Notes under the pieces: generated by a model
What the model was told of the DNA's origin: nothing
Seen by the model: only the letters and a program-made list of their open reading frames with translations
Database searches by the model: none
In this document: in pieces, positions 44,503 to 53,552 of the stretch
Position numbering within the stretch: position 1 is the first letter of the stretch
Layout of the letters: each line of letters opens with the position of its first letter
Translations under genes and position numbers: made by a program
Source: Maribellus luteus
GTDB taxonomy: Bacteria > Bacteroidota > Bacteroidia > Bacteroidales > Prolixibacteraceae
Assembly (NCBI RefSeq): GCF_003576475.1
Contig: NZ_QWGR01000016.1
Location: forward strand, 1-64,000
Direction of reading: 5' to 3'
DNA: 64,000 bases

Positions 44503-45831
44503 ATGAAACGATTCATCGAGACCCTAAAGAATATTTATAAAATTGAAGACTTAAGGTTCAGAATTGGAACAACGTTGTTTTTCCTGTTAATTTACAGGTT
44601 AGGCTCCTTTGTTTCGTTACCGGGGATCGATCCGGCACAGTTAGAAAACCTCGAAAATCAAACTGCCGATGGTTTGCTGGGCTTGATCAATATGTTCTCG
44701 GGAGGTGCCTTTGCTCAGGCTTCAGTTTTTGCTTTGGGTATTATGCCATATATTTCTGCCTCAATTGTTATCCAGTTAATGGGTATCGCCGTTCCCTATT
44801 TCCAGAGGTTGCAGAAAGAGGGAGAGTCAGGAAGGAGGAAAATCAATCAGATTACGCGCTATTTAACAGTGTTGATTCTGATTCCTCAGGCATCAGCGTA
44901 TCTTACTAATCTACACATGCAGTTGCCCGACACAGCTTTCGCAATGAAAGGCATTTGGTTTAATGCTCCATCGATTGTGATTCTTACTGCGGGCTCGATG
45001 TTTGTACTTTGGTTAGGCGAACGCATTACCGATAAAGGAATTGGTAATGGTATTTCGCTGATCATTATGATTGGTATTATCGCTCGTTTGCCGATGGCCG
45101 TGGTCCAGGAATTTGGAGCACGTTTTGCCGCGGGCGGTTTAGTAATGTTCCTGGTAGAGTTTGTTATCCTGTTTATCGTGTTTATGGCATCCATTGCGCT
45201 GGTTCAGGGAACCCGCCGGATACCCGTACAATACGCCAAACGAATTGTTGGTAACAAACAATACGGAGGTGTACGTCAGTACATCCCATTAAAAGTAAAT
45301 GCTGCAGGTGTTATGCCTATCATTTTTGCACAAGCGATTATGATGGTGCCTATCACCATTGTTGGTGTTGCTAATTCCGAAAGTTTGACAGGGGTTGCAA
45401 ACGCATTGTCAAACTTTACAGGGTTTTGGTACAATTTTATTCAATTTTTATTAGTGGTAGCTTTTACGTATTTTTACACCGCTATTACTATTAACCCTAC
45501 CCAAATGGCTGAGGATATGAAGAAAAACGGCGGGTTTATTCCGGGTGTTAAACCAGGAAAGAAAACCGTTGAATTTCTGGATACTGTGATGAGTAGGATA
45601 ACGCTGCCCGGATCAATTTTCCTGGGGCTGATCACTATTCTTCCTGCTTTTGCCATGCTTATGGGAATTAGTCAGCAGTTCGCCTATTTTTACGGCGGTA
45701 CTTCGTTGCTGATTCTGGTAGGTGTTGTATTAGATACTTTACAACAGATTGAAAGCCACCTGTTGATGCGCCATTACGACGGACTGATGAAATCAGGACG
45801 TATTAAAGGCCGCCCGGGAATGGGAATGTAA
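44503..45831 (+). CDS. secY: Protein translocase channel subunit SecY
   Basis: Central pore of the Sec translocon, 442 residues with ten membrane segments. Diagnostic parts are LGIMPYISASIVIQL, RRKINQITRYLT, GNGISLIIMIGI and YFYTAITINPTQMAEDMKKNGGFIPGVKPGK, where cytoplasmic loops contact SecA and the ribosome. The map and adk genes often found after secY are absent; infA follows 57 bases later. Confidence 0.98.
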   Translation: MKRFIETLKNIYKIEDLRFRIGTTLFFLLIYRLGSFVSLPGIDPAQLENLENQTADGLLGLINMFSGGAFAQASVFALGIMPYISASIVIQLMGIAVPYFQRLQKEGESGRRKINQITRYLTVLILIPQASAYLTNLHMQLPDTAFAMKGIWFNAPSIVILTAGSMFVLWLGERITDKGIGNGISLIIMIGIIARLPMAVVQEFGARFAAGGLVMFLVEFVILFIVFMASIALVQGTRRIPVQYAKRIVGNKQYGGVRQYIPLKVNAAGVMPIIFAQAIMMVPITIVGVANSESLTGVANALSNFTGFWYNFIQFLLVVAFTYFYTAITINPTQMAEDMKKNGGFIPGVKPGKKTVEFLDTVMSRITLPGSIFLGLITILPAFAMLMGISQQFAYFYGGTSLLILVGVVLDTLQQIESHLLMRHYDGLMKSGRIKGRPGMGM

Positions 45832-45888
45832 AAAGTAATGAGATTTAGAAAAGTAACTTTAACAAAAGAATTGTAATTCACGTTTTTT

Positions 45889-46110
45889 ATGGCAAAACAT
45901 CCTTCGATAGAACAAGATGGAATTATTGTAGAAGCATTGTCAAACGCGATGTTTCGCGTTGAACTTGAAAATGGCCACGTAATAACCGGCCACATTTCAG
46001 GAAAAATGAGGATGCATTATATTAAAATTTTGCCAGGTGATAAAGTGAAAGTCGAAATGTCTCCTTACGACCTGACAAAAGGAAGAATTACATTCAGATA
46101 TAAAAATTAG
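45889..46110 (+). CDS. infA: Translation initiation factor IF-1
   Basis: OB-fold protein of 73 residues that occupies the A site during initiation. The [35 protein letters not shown] core is diagnostic, ending in [12 protein letters not shown]. The 105-base gap to rpmJ carries two hairpins. Confidence 0.97.
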   Translation: MAKHPSIEQDGIIVEALSNAMFRVELENGHVITGHISGKMRMHYIKILPGDKVKVEMSPYDLTKGRITFRYKN

Positions 46111-46132
46111 AGTGTATATAGTTGAAACGAGT

Positions 46133-46182
46133 CGCTTCCGTCTCTGACGGAGCGGTGAGTTTTCCCGCCAGTAAAAGCGGGA
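46133..46182 (+). promoter_or_regulatory. Two consecutive hairpins in the infA-rpmJ gap
   Basis: The first hairpin is CGCT-T-CCGTC / GACGG-AGCG (46133-46154, 3-base loop). The second is TCCCGC / GCGGGA (46163-46182). Both are GC-rich in an AT-rich gap, without an immediate T-run. They may modulate read-through or mRNA stability between infA and the rpmJ-rplQ genes. Confidence 0.45.
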
Positions 46183-46215
46183 CATCGAATACAAAATTTT
46201 TTAATAACTAGTAAG

Positions 46216-46332
46216 ATGAAAACTCGTGTTTCAGTAAAAAAACGTAGCGACGACTGCAAAATTATCCGCAGGAAAGGACGTTTGTATGTGATTAATAAAA
46301 AGAACCCTAAGTTTAAACAACGTCAAGGGTAA
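46216..46332 (+). CDS. rpmJ: 50S ribosomal protein L36, zinc-free type
   Basis: The smallest ribosomal protein, 38 residues. [10 protein letters not shown] at the start and [25 protein letters not shown] at the end match the family. Only one cysteine remains of the usual three-cysteine, one-histidine zinc site, so this is the zinc-independent form. Placed between infA and rpsM as expected. Confidence 0.96.
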   Translation: MKTRVSVKKRSDDCKIIRRKGRLYVINKKNPKFKQRQG

Positions 46333-46356
46333 CATTAATCTGTAAAAATTAAATTT

Positions 46357-46734
46357 ATGGCACGTATTGTAGGTGTTGATATTCCAAATAATAAAAGAGG
46401 TGAGGTTGCTCTTACCTATATTTATGGTATTGGCCGTAGCAGGTCGAATCATATCCTGGCAGAAGCCGGTGTAGATAAAGACCTGAAAGTGCAGGACTGG
46501 GATGACGACCAGCTTGCCGCTATTCGTACAGTAATCGGCAATAGCTTTAAAGTAGAGGGCGAATTGCGTTCTGAGATCCAGATGAACATCAAACGTTTGA
46601 TGGACATCGGTTGTTACCGTGGTATTCGTCACCGTATTGGTTTGCCGGTACGCGGACAGAGCACAAAAAACAACGCTCGTACTCGTAAAGGAAAGCGTAA
46701 GACTGTTGCGAACAAAAAAATGGCCACTAAATAA
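46357..46734 (+). CDS. rpsM: 30S ribosomal protein S13
   Basis: Head protein contacting P-site tRNA and the L5 bridge, 125 residues. [30 protein letters not shown] and the [18 protein letters not shown] end are diagnostic. First of the alpha-type gene group. Confidence 0.98.
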   Translation: MARIVGVDIPNNKRGEVALTYIYGIGRSRSNHILAEAGVDKDLKVQDWDDDQLAAIRTVIGNSFKVEGELRSEIQMNIKRLMDIGCYRGIRHRIGLPVRGQSTKNNARTRKGKRKTVANKKMATK

Positions 46735-46746
46735 GGAATTTGAGTT

Positions 46747-47136
46747 ATGGCAAAAAAAACAGGAACAAGTAGAAAGAGAACCGTGGTGGTTGAAGCCAAT
46801 GGTATGGCTCACATCCACTCGTCTTTCAACAATATCATTGTTACGCTGACCAATATGAACGGGGAAGTAATTTCCTGGTCGTCAGCTGGTAAAAAAGGAT
46901 TCCGTGGTTCTAAAAAGAACACTCCCTATGCAGCTCAGGTTGCTTCTGAAGAGTGTGCTAAAACTGCTTATGACCTTGGACTTCGTAAAGTTAAGGTATT
47001 CGTTAAAGGGCCTGGTAACGGGCGTGAATCGGCGATCCGTGCACTGGCTACAACAGGTATCCAGGTAACCGAGATTGTAGACGTTACACCGCTTCCTCAC
47101 AATGGTTGCAGGCCTCCTAAAAGACGTAGAGTTTAA
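46747..47136 (+). CDS. rpsK: 30S ribosomal protein S11
   Basis: Platform protein of 129 residues. [41 protein letters not shown] and the [12 protein letters not shown] end are diagnostic. It lies 12 bases after rpsM and 18 before rpsD. Confidence 0.98.
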   Translation: MAKKTGTSRKRTVVVEANGMAHIHSSFNNIIVTLTNMNGEVISWSSAGKKGFRGSKKNTPYAAQVASEECAKTAYDLGLRKVKVFVKGPGNGRESAIRALATTGIQVTEIVDVTPLPHNGCRPPKRRRV

Positions 47137-47154
47137 TTTTAAAACGAAAAGGAA

Positions 47155-47763
47155 ATGGCAAGATATACAGGACCAAAATCTAAAATCGCCCGTAAATTCG
47201 GCGAGCCGATCTTCGGACCGGATAAAGTTTTCGAGCACAAAAACTATCCTCCGGGAATGCATGGTTTAGCTTCGAAAAGAAGAAAAACTTCGGAATACGG
47301 GTTGCAGTTAAAAGAAAAGCAAAAAGCAAAATATACCTATGGTGTATTGGAAAGACAATTCCGCTCATTGTTCAAAAAAGCACAGGCTTCTAAAGGGGTA
47401 ACCGGTGAAGTATTGTTGCAGTTACTTGAGTCAAGACTGGATAACGTTGTTTTCCGTATGGGGATTGCTAAAACAAGAGCTGCTGCTCGTCAGTTTGTGT
47501 CGCACAAGCACATTACTGTAAACGGAAACTTAGTAAATATTCCATCGTATCAGGTTAAACCGGGCGACGTTATTGGCGTTCGTGAAAAATCAAAATCGCT
47601 GGAAGCAATTACTGACTCATTGCATTCGCGTAGAAGTTCACAATACGAATGGTTGGAGTGGGATGGAGAAAAACTGGCCGGTAAATTTCTGAACCGTCCG
47701 GAACGCGAAGAAATTCCAGAAAACATCAAAGAACAGCTGATCGTAGAGTTGTATTCAAAATAA
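47155..47763 (+). CDS. rpsD: 30S ribosomal protein S4, zinc-free type
   Basis: Assembly initiator of the small subunit, 202 residues. The S4 RNA-binding domain has [32 protein letters not shown]. The N-terminal part has no CxxC zinc site. In enterobacteria S4 represses the alpha operon; no pseudoknot target was identified here. Confidence 0.97.
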   Translation: MARYTGPKSKIARKFGEPIFGPDKVFEHKNYPPGMHGLASKRRKTSEYGLQLKEKQKAKYTYGVLERQFRSLFKKAQASKGVTGEVLLQLLESRLDNVVFRMGIAKTRAAARQFVSHKHITVNGNLVNIPSYQVKPGDVIGVREKSKSLEAITDSLHSRRSSQYEWLEWDGEKLAGKFLNRPEREEIPENIKEQLIVELYSK

Positions 47764-47782
47764 TAAATTTACTAAAGTTATT

Positions 47783-48775
47783 ATGGCAATATTAGCATTC
47801 CAGAAGCCTGACAAGGTGATAATGTTAGAGTCCGACGACAAAGTCGGTAAATTCGAGTTTCGTCCCTTAGAACCTGGGTACGGTATTACGGTAGGTAATG
47901 CACTGCGTCGAATCCTTTTATCGTCGTTGGAAGGCTATGCAATTACAACTGTTAAAATTGAAGGTGTTGACCATGAGTTTTCTACGATTAAAGGTGTTAT
48001 TGAAGATGTAACTGAAATTATCCTTAATCTGAAACAAGTTCGTTTTAAAAACGAAGTGGAAGACTTTGACAGTGAAAAAGTTTCTATATCGGTTACCGGA
48101 CAGGAACAATTGACTGCAGGCGACATCAACAAATTTATGACAGGTTTCCGTGTTCTGAACCCGGAGCTTGTAATTTGCAGAATGGAACCTGATGTAAAAA
48201 TCCAGATGGAGATAACCATTAACAAAGGTCGTGGTTATGTTCCGGCGGTAGAAAACAAACCGGTAGAGGAGGAGTTTGGAGTGATCCCGATCGATTCAAT
48301 CTTCACCCCAATTAAAAACGTGAAATACGCTGTTGAAAACTACCGTGTTGAACAAAAAACTGACTACGAAAAGCTGGTTTTAGACATCACTACCGACGGT
48401 TCTATCCACCCGAAAGATGCATTAAAAGAAGCAGCTAAAATTCTGATTTATCACTTCATGCTGTTCTCAGATGAAAAGATCACTCTTGACACTGATGAGA
48501 AATTTGCCAACGAAGAGTTTGATGAAGAAGTGCTGCATATGCGTCAGTTACTGAAAACTAAACTGGTTGACATGGATCTTTCAGTTCGTGCATTGAACTG
48601 TCTGAAAGCGGCCGATGTTGACACATTGGGCGACCTGGTTACTTACAACCGCAACGACCTGTTGAAATTCAGAAACTTCGGAAAGAAATCGTTAACGGAA
48701 TTGGATGACCTCCTGGATAACATGGGTCTGAACTTTGGAATGGATATTTCCAAGTATAAACTTGATAAGGAGTAA
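47783..48775 (+). CDS. rpoA: RNA polymerase alpha subunit
   Basis: Alpha subunit of 330 residues. The N-terminal assembly domain shows [31 protein letters not shown]; the C-terminal domain (from about 255) has [19 protein letters not shown] and [18 protein letters not shown], which bind DNA upstream elements and activators. It lies between rpsD and rplQ in the standard order. Confidence 0.98.
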   Translation: MAILAFQKPDKVIMLESDDKVGKFEFRPLEPGYGITVGNALRRILLSSLEGYAITTVKIEGVDHEFSTIKGVIEDVTEIILNLKQVRFKNEVEDFDSEKVSISVTGQEQLTAGDINKFMTGFRVLNPELVICRMEPDVKIQMEITINKGRGYVPAVENKPVEEEFGVIPIDSIFTPIKNVKYAVENYRVEQKTDYEKLVLDITTDGSIHPKDALKEAAKILIYHFMLFSDEKITLDTDEKFANEEFDEEVLHMRQLLKTKLVDMDLSVRALNCLKAADVDTLGDLVTYNRNDLLKFRNFGKKSLTELDDLLDNMGLNFGMDISKYKLDKE

Positions 48776-48781
48776 CAAGCA

Positions 48782-49342
48782 ATGAGACATAATAAGAAAT
48801 TTAATCATTTAGGCCGTAAATCAGCGCATCGTAAAGCGATGTTGGCAAACATGGCTAGTTCTCTTATCGAGCATAAGAGAATCACAACTACAGTGCAAAA
48901 AGCGAAAGCTTTGCGTATGTATGTTGAGCCACTGATTACCAAAGCAAAAGACGATACTACACATTCTCGCAGGGTTGTTTTCAGCTATCTTCAGAATAAA
49001 GAAGCTGTATCTGAATTATTCAGAGAAGTAGCGGCAAAAGTAGCCGACCGTCCGGGTGGGTATACTCGTATCCTGAAAACAGGAAACCGTTTAGGTGACA
49101 ACGCTGAAATGTGTATCATGGAGTTGGTTGATTTCAACGAACTGATGATGGCAGGTAAAGAAGACGCAGGAAAAGGCAAAAAACGCCGTTCACGTCGTGG
49201 CGGAAGCAAAAAAGCTGAAACTACTGCACCTGTTGCTGAAGTGAAAGAAGCGCCAAAAGCAGAAGTGAAAGCGGAAGAAGCTGCTGAGGAACCAAAAACC
49301 GAAGAAAGCGCAGATTCAGCTGAAGAAAAGAAAGAAGAATAG
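48782..49342 (+). CDS. rplQ: 50S ribosomal protein L17 with acidic/alanine-rich tail
   Basis: Protein of 186 residues; the L17 core ([25 protein letters not shown] ... [13 protein letters not shown]) ends near residue 125. The remaining 60 or so residues are a basic linker ([14 protein letters not shown]) followed by low-complexity Ala/Glu/Lys/Pro repeats, absent from short homologues such as the E. coli protein. Last gene of the translation cluster, followed by a terminator. Confidence 0.96.
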   Translation: MRHNKKFNHLGRKSAHRKAMLANMASSLIEHKRITTTVQKAKALRMYVEPLITKAKDDTTHSRRVVFSYLQNKEAVSELFREVAAKVADRPGGYTRILKTGNRLGDNAEMCIMELVDFNELMMAGKEDAGKGKKRRSRRGGSKKAETTAPVAEVKEAPKAEVKAEEAAEEPKTEESADSAEEKKEE

Positions 49343-49364
49343 AGATTTTCTTTTAAACGATAAG

Positions 49365-49398
49365 AAAGCCGGTTTGTCTATTTGACTGACCGGCTTTT
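49365..49398 (+). terminator. Rho-independent terminator of the ribosomal cluster
   Basis: AAAGCCGGT pairs with ACCGGCTTT around a 15-base loop, followed by T-rich sequence, 22 bases after rplQ. It marks the end of the rpsL-to-rplQ transcription unit. Confidence 0.8.
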
Positions 49399-49520
49399 CG
49401 TTGTTTAAAAATGAACAAAATACCCCTCTTTTTTATTATTTAACTCAAAGGATCAAATCAATAAAACCGGTTTAGCTTATCTTCATAGATTATATTACAT
49501 ACCTCAAAATTTGAATACAT

Positions 49521-49607
49521 ATGAAACGAGCATGTTTATTTAAAATATCAAAGGAAATAAGTAGGGTGCGAGTTACATATGATACCATTGAAAACAAACA
49601 ATTTTAA
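49521..49607 (+). CDS. Short upstream ORF (MKRAC...NKQF) in the OmpA-lipoprotein leader
   Basis: A 28-codon frame starts with the same 15 bases as the etfB leader frame at 543 (MKRAC), ends NKQF, and stops 4 bases before the OmpA-lipoprotein start. The GCGAGTT block and the last 25 or so bases are also close to the etfB copy. The middle differs and contains TTATTT...AAATAA, which could pair. Translation is unproven; it may be a cis-regulatory leader. No family was recognised. Confidence 0.5.
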   Translation: MKRACLFKISKEISRVRVTYDTIENKQF

Positions 49608-49611
49608 TCAT

Positions 49612-50319
49612 ATGAAAACAATGAATTATTTAGCGATTTTTATGTTATGTGGAGTGTTGATTTTCTCCGGATGTTCGGGATCAAAATGGGCAGAGAGAAG
49701 TAACACTACCAAAGGCGGTGTAATCGGCGGAACAGGTGGTGCGGCCTTAGGTGCTGCGATTGGTGCCATTGCCGGTAAAGGAAAAGGAGCAGCTATTGGA
49801 GCAGCGGTGGGTGGAGCCGTTGGAACCGGTGCAGGTGTGCTTATCGGGAAGAAAATGGACAAACAGCAGGCAGAGCTCGAAGCCATTGAAGGCGCACAAG
49901 TAGAAACTGTTACCGATGTAAATAACCTGCAAGCGATTAAAGTTACGTTTGACAGCGGAATCTTGTTTGCCACCGGTAAAAGCCTGTTAAACGACGCATC
50001 GAAACAGTCACTGACTAAGTTTGCTGCTTCTCTGCAGTCGAATCCTGCGACCGATGTTACTATTTACGGGCATACCGACAATACCGGTTCACGTGCGATC
50101 AATGAGAAATTATCCAACGAGCGTGCTGAGTCAGTGGCCAAATACCTTATCGATAAAGGTGTGAGTGGAGGACGTTTGACTACTGAAGGGAAAGCCTACG
50201 ACGAACCGGTTGCTGACAATTCAACCGCTGAAGGAAGGGCTTTGAACCGTCGTGTAGAAGTTTACATTACGGCCAACGAGCAAATGATTCAGGAAGCTGA
50301 GCAAGGAACTTTAAAGTAA
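49612..50319 (+). CDS. OmpA-family lipoprotein with glycine-zipper segment
   Basis: Outer-membrane lipoprotein of 235 residues. The lipobox IFSGC places the acylated cysteine at residue 21. Residues about 37-80 form a glycine-zipper region (GGVIGGTGGAALGAAIGAIAG and more), followed by an OmpA C-terminal domain (about 115-225) with VTIYGHTDNTGSRAINEKLSNERAESVAKYL and GRALNRRVEVYI, which binds peptidoglycan. The open frame extends to an ATG at 49579, but the ATG at 49612, just after the short MKRAC frame, gives a proper signal peptide. Probably links the outer membrane to the cell wall. Confidence 0.9.
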   Translation: MKTMNYLAIFMLCGVLIFSGCSGSKWAERSNTTKGGVIGGTGGAALGAAIGAIAGKGKGAAIGAAVGGAVGTGAGVLIGKKMDKQQAELEAIEGAQVETVTDVNNLQAIKVTFDSGILFATGKSLLNDASKQSLTKFAASLQSNPATDVTIYGHTDNTGSRAINEKLSNERAESVAKYLIDKGVSGGRLTTEGKAYDEPVADNSTAEGRALNRRVEVYITANEQMIQEAEQGTLK

Positions 50320-50340
50320 TAGATACAGAACAGATAGAAG

Positions 50341-50370
50341 AAATCCCGGGTATTTGCCCGGGATTTTTTT
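50341..50370 (+). terminator. Rho-independent terminator after the OmpA lipoprotein
   Basis: AAATCCCGGG pairs perfectly with CCCGGGATTT around TATTTG, followed by a T-run, 21 bases after the stop codon. Confidence 0.9.
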
Positions 50371-50572
50371 GCTTTTCACAAGCGGATTACCACCTCTTTT
50401 CCCTTTTCGAAGCAGTCAGTTGCTGTAACACAAAAGCTCCGCTTGGAAGGGACTCAGATTCGATGTGTAGTAGAATATTCAAAATGAGTATTACAATCAG
50501 AAAGAGCTAAAGTGGCTAATCCAATTTATTCTGTTAAATTTAAATCAACTTACATCAAATAAACCGAATAGT

Positions 50573-51556
50573 ATGACTCAAAAAAATCATTCACTTACAC
50601 GAAGAAATTTCATTCGTACCACTGCTGCCGGAGCCACTGCTCTGGCATTTGCCCCTCTGGCCGCCTGTAGTCCAGCCGATTCAGGTTCGACCTTCGGAGG
50701 TGTGCACATAGGTGTTATCACCTACAGTTGGCGAAGCATGCCAAGCACTGCGCAGGATATTATCAACTATTGCAAACAAGGCAATATTACCTCGCTGGAG
50801 CTGATGGGGCCGGTGGCAGAGGAATTTGCCGGTTTGCCACCAGGTACACCACGTCCGCCAAGAGGCGCCGAGCTAACAGAAGAAGAAAAAAACGCCTACC
50901 ACGAAGCCAGCCAGGTGGCTGCTCAAAAGCAAAAAGAGTGGCGCGTATCCTGCGATTTCAGCAAATACAAAGAGCTGAAGAAAATGTTCGACGAGGCGGG
51001 TATTCATATTCATACGGTAAAATTTGCACCGGCCAATTGGAGCGATGAAGAAACGGATTATGCATTTAAAGCTGCAACGGTTTTAGGGGCTGGTGCCGTT
51101 ACCAATGAAATTGGCGACGAAGCTTGCAGAAGACTGGGTAAATTTGCTGAAAAACATGGTATGGTTGCTGCGTACCACAACCATTCTCAGCCGGGACAAC
51201 CTGGTTTCAACTTTGAAGATTTCCTGGCGCATTCACCGGCCAATAAGCTGAACCTGGATGTGGGGCATTATTTCGGATCAACCGGACAGCATCCCAACGA
51301 GCTTATCGAAAAATTGCACGATCGTATTTACAGCATTCACATAAAAGATAAAACTGGCAAAAATGCTGATCCTGCGAATACCAATCGTCCTTGGGGAGAA
51401 GGAGATACCCCCTTGGCTGAAATACTGGGATTGATAAAGAAGAATAAATGGCCGATTTACGCCGATGTTGAACTGGAATACGATATTCCGGAGGGCTCCG
51501 ATGCACAGACTGAGATTGTGAAGTGCGTGGAGTATTGTAAGAATATTTTGGCTTAA
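50573..51556 (+). CDS. Tat-exported sugar phosphate isomerase/epimerase-like TIM-barrel protein
   Basis: Protein of 327 residues with a twin-arginine signal (TRRNFIR, Arg10-Arg11) and a lipobox LAAC (Cys32), so it should be exported folded and possibly anchored as a lipoprotein. The mature part resembles the xylose-isomerase-like TIM-barrel (AP endonuclease 2) family: YHNHSQPG, LNLDVGHYF, RIYSIHIKDK and PIYADVELEYD supply likely metal ligands. The substrate is unknown; such proteins often act on sugars outside the cytoplasm. Stands alone after the OmpA terminator. Confidence 0.82.
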   Translation: MTQKNHSLTRRNFIRTTAAGATALAFAPLAACSPADSGSTFGGVHIGVITYSWRSMPSTAQDIINYCKQGNITSLELMGPVAEEFAGLPPGTPRPPRGAELTEEEKNAYHEASQVAAQKQKEWRVSCDFSKYKELKKMFDEAGIHIHTVKFAPANWSDEETDYAFKAATVLGAGAVTNEIGDEACRRLGKFAEKHGMVAAYHNHSQPGQPGFNFEDFLAHSPANKLNLDVGHYFGSTGQHPNELIEKLHDRIYSIHIKDKTGKNADPANTNRPWGEGDTPLAEILGLIKKNKWPIYADVELEYDIPEGSDAQTEIVKCVEYCKNILA

Positions 51557-51628
51557 AAGCCGTCATTGGGAATTTGTCACTGGTCATTTGGAATTTGCTA
51601 CTAATGACCAGTGACTAAAGGCAACTGA

Positions 51629-52900
51629 TTAAAACCGCTTTCCCCACCACTTTTTCAAACGCTCCAGAATTTTAAGCTCCGATGCATTTGGTTGCGGATG
51701 GTAGAAGCGTTCTCGTTTTACTTCTTTGGGCAGAAAATCCTGTTCCACAAAATTGCCATCGTAGGCATGCGCATATTTGTAGTCTTTTCCGTAACCGATT
51801 TCTTTCATCAGTTTGGTAGGTGCATTCCGAATGTGCAGCGGCACCGGTAGATTCCCGGTTCTTCTGACCGTTGCAATAGCCGCATCAATGGCTTCGTAGG
51901 CCGAGTTGCTTTTGGGCGAAGTGGCCAGGTAGATCACGCATTCCGAAAGAATGATCCGTGCTTCGGGATTACCGATTTTGTGTACCGCATCAAAAGTGCT
52001 TTGTGCCAACAGTAAGGCATTCGGATTAGCCAGCCCCACATCCTCGGCCGAAAGTATCAGCAAACGACGGGCAATAAAATTTATATCCTCGCCCCCTTCA
52101 AGCATCCGGGCCAGCCAATATACCGCAGCATCCGGGTCGCCTCCCCTGATGCTCTTTATAAAGGCCGAAATAATATCGTAATGCATTTCACCCTGCTTGT
52201 CGTAAATCGCCAGGTTCTTTTGCAAACGGTCGGTTACTTTCTTGTCGGTGATCGTAATCTCGTTGCCTTCTTCCCCCATCACCACCAGTTCCAGAACATT
52301 TAGCAGTTTCCGGGCATCACCACCCGAGAAGCGAAGCATCGCCTGGTCTTCTTCCAGCGTGATCTTTTTATCTTTCAGAACACTGTCTTTTTTTATCGCC
52401 TGTGCGATAATATTCAGCAGCGCTTCTTTGTCGAGATGATTCAGAACATACACCTGGCAACGCGAGAGCAGGGGAGAGATCACCTCAAATGAGGGGTTTT
52501 CGGTGGTGGCTCCTACCAAAGTTATAGTGCCATCTTCTACGGCACCCAGCAGCGAATCTTGTTGCGACTTGCTAAAACGGTGAATCTCGTCGATAAAAAG
52601 AATGGGATTGGGACGGCTGAAGAATTGTTGTTTCTTGGCTTTTTCAATCACATCCCGAATGTCTTTCACCCCCGAGTTGATAGCACTCAGCGTAAAAAAC
52701 GGGCGGTCGAGTGTATTGGCAATAATGCGTGCCAGTGTTGTTTTTCCAACCCCGGGAGGTCCCCACAAAATTAAGGAGGTGATGTTCCCGGATTCAATCA
52801 TTTTTCGCAAAACCGCACCTTGCCCCACTAAATGCTCCTGCCCGATGTAATCGTCGAGCGTGCGTGGCCGAAGGCGTTCTGCAAGTGGTTGATTGCTCAT
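51629..52900 (-). CDS. rarA: Replication-associated recombination protein RarA (MgsA)
   Basis: AAA+ ATPase of 423 residues acting at stalled replication forks. Walker A GPPGVGKTTLARII, Walker B LFIDEIHRFSKSQQD, sensor motif VGATTENPSFEV, and the C-terminal tetramerisation domain (KSIRGGDPDAAVYWLARMLEGGED) are all intact. The N-terminal PLAERLRPRTLDDYIGQEHL is characteristic. Last gene of a three-gene minus-strand unit with the TPR and pentapeptide genes. Confidence 0.95.
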   Translation of the reverse strand: MSNQPLAERLRPRTLDDYIGQEHLVGQGAVLRKMIESGNITSLILWGPPGVGKTTLARIIANTLDRPFFTLSAINSGVKDIRDVIEKAKKQQFFSRPNPILFIDEIHRFSKSQQDSLLGAVEDGTITLVGATTENPSFEVISPLLSRCQVYVLNHLDKEALLNIIAQAIKKDSVLKDKKITLEEDQAMLRFSGGDARKLLNVLELVVMGEEGNEITITDKKVTDRLQKNLAIYDKQGEMHYDIISAFIKSIRGGDPDAAVYWLARMLEGGEDINFIARRLLILSAEDVGLANPNALLLAQSTFDAVHKIGNPEARIILSECVIYLATSPKSNSAYEAIDAAIATVRRTGNLPVPLHIRNAPTKLMKEIGYGKDYKYAHAYDGNFVEQDFLPKEVKRERFYHPQPNASELKILERLKKWWGKRF

Positions 52901-52955
52901 TGTTCCGGAATTTTATACAGTCGGAAGACTTTGTTGAGGCACAAAAATAAGCAAT

Positions 52956-53525
52956 TTATTCGACGATGATGTCGTACTTCTGTAAAAGCCCGATTACGTT
53001 TTGATGCGAGAAACGGGCGTTGTAGATTTCATTTTTCTCCGGATCTATAGAAAACTGATAAGCCGTCGATAAATCGGCACGTTCCAGGTTGGTATTATCG
53101 AAAATGGCCCCGATCAGGTCGCAATCAGCAAAAATGGCTTCCGTGAGATCTGTTTCCGAGAAATCGACTTCTTCGAGTTTGCAGCCTGTGAATTTTGTCT
53201 TTTTCAGTTTTTGCTTATAAAAGGTGGAAAAGCCGAGGTTACAGTTTTCGAATTTCATTGCCAGCAGGAAAGGGTTACACTCGTCGAATGCCAGTCCGAT
53301 CAGCTTACAATTATTGAATTCTACGTTCTGAAAAGCCGTGTTCCGGATCACAGCCATCCCCAGGTCGCAGTTTTCAAAAGTGCAATCCATGAACATACTG
53401 CTCCCGAGATTGACTTCGGCTAAGTTACAATTGATAAAATGACAGTTTTCAAATTCAGCTCCCTGGGCTTCCATGTCACTGAAATTCTCATTTTTAAAGG
53501 TCTTTCCTTCGGTAAACTTTCCCAT
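52956..53525 (-). CDS. Pentapeptide-repeat protein
   Basis: Protein of 189 residues made almost wholly of five-residue repeats of the A(D/N)LxF type (for example FENCHFINCNLAEVNL, CKLEEVDFSETDLTEAIF, LERADL), which form a right-handed beta-helix. The C-terminal part (FSIDPEKNEIYNARF and beyond) is a distinct cap. Length and layout resemble Qnr/MfpA gyrase-protecting proteins, but the family is broad and gyrase binding is not established here. It lies between the TPR gene (27-base gap) and rarA (55-base gap). Confidence 0.85.
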   Translation of the reverse strand: MGKFTEGKTFKNENFSDMEAQGAEFENCHFINCNLAEVNLGSSMFMDCTFENCDLGMAVIRNTAFQNVEFNNCKLIGLAFDECNPFLLAMKFENCNLGFSTFYKQKLKKTKFTGCKLEEVDFSETDLTEAIFADCDLIGAIFDNTNLERADLSTAYQFSIDPEKNEIYNARFSHQNVIGLLQKYDIIVE

Positions 53526-53552
53526 TTCTGTATTCCAGTTCTGTGTCTGCTG

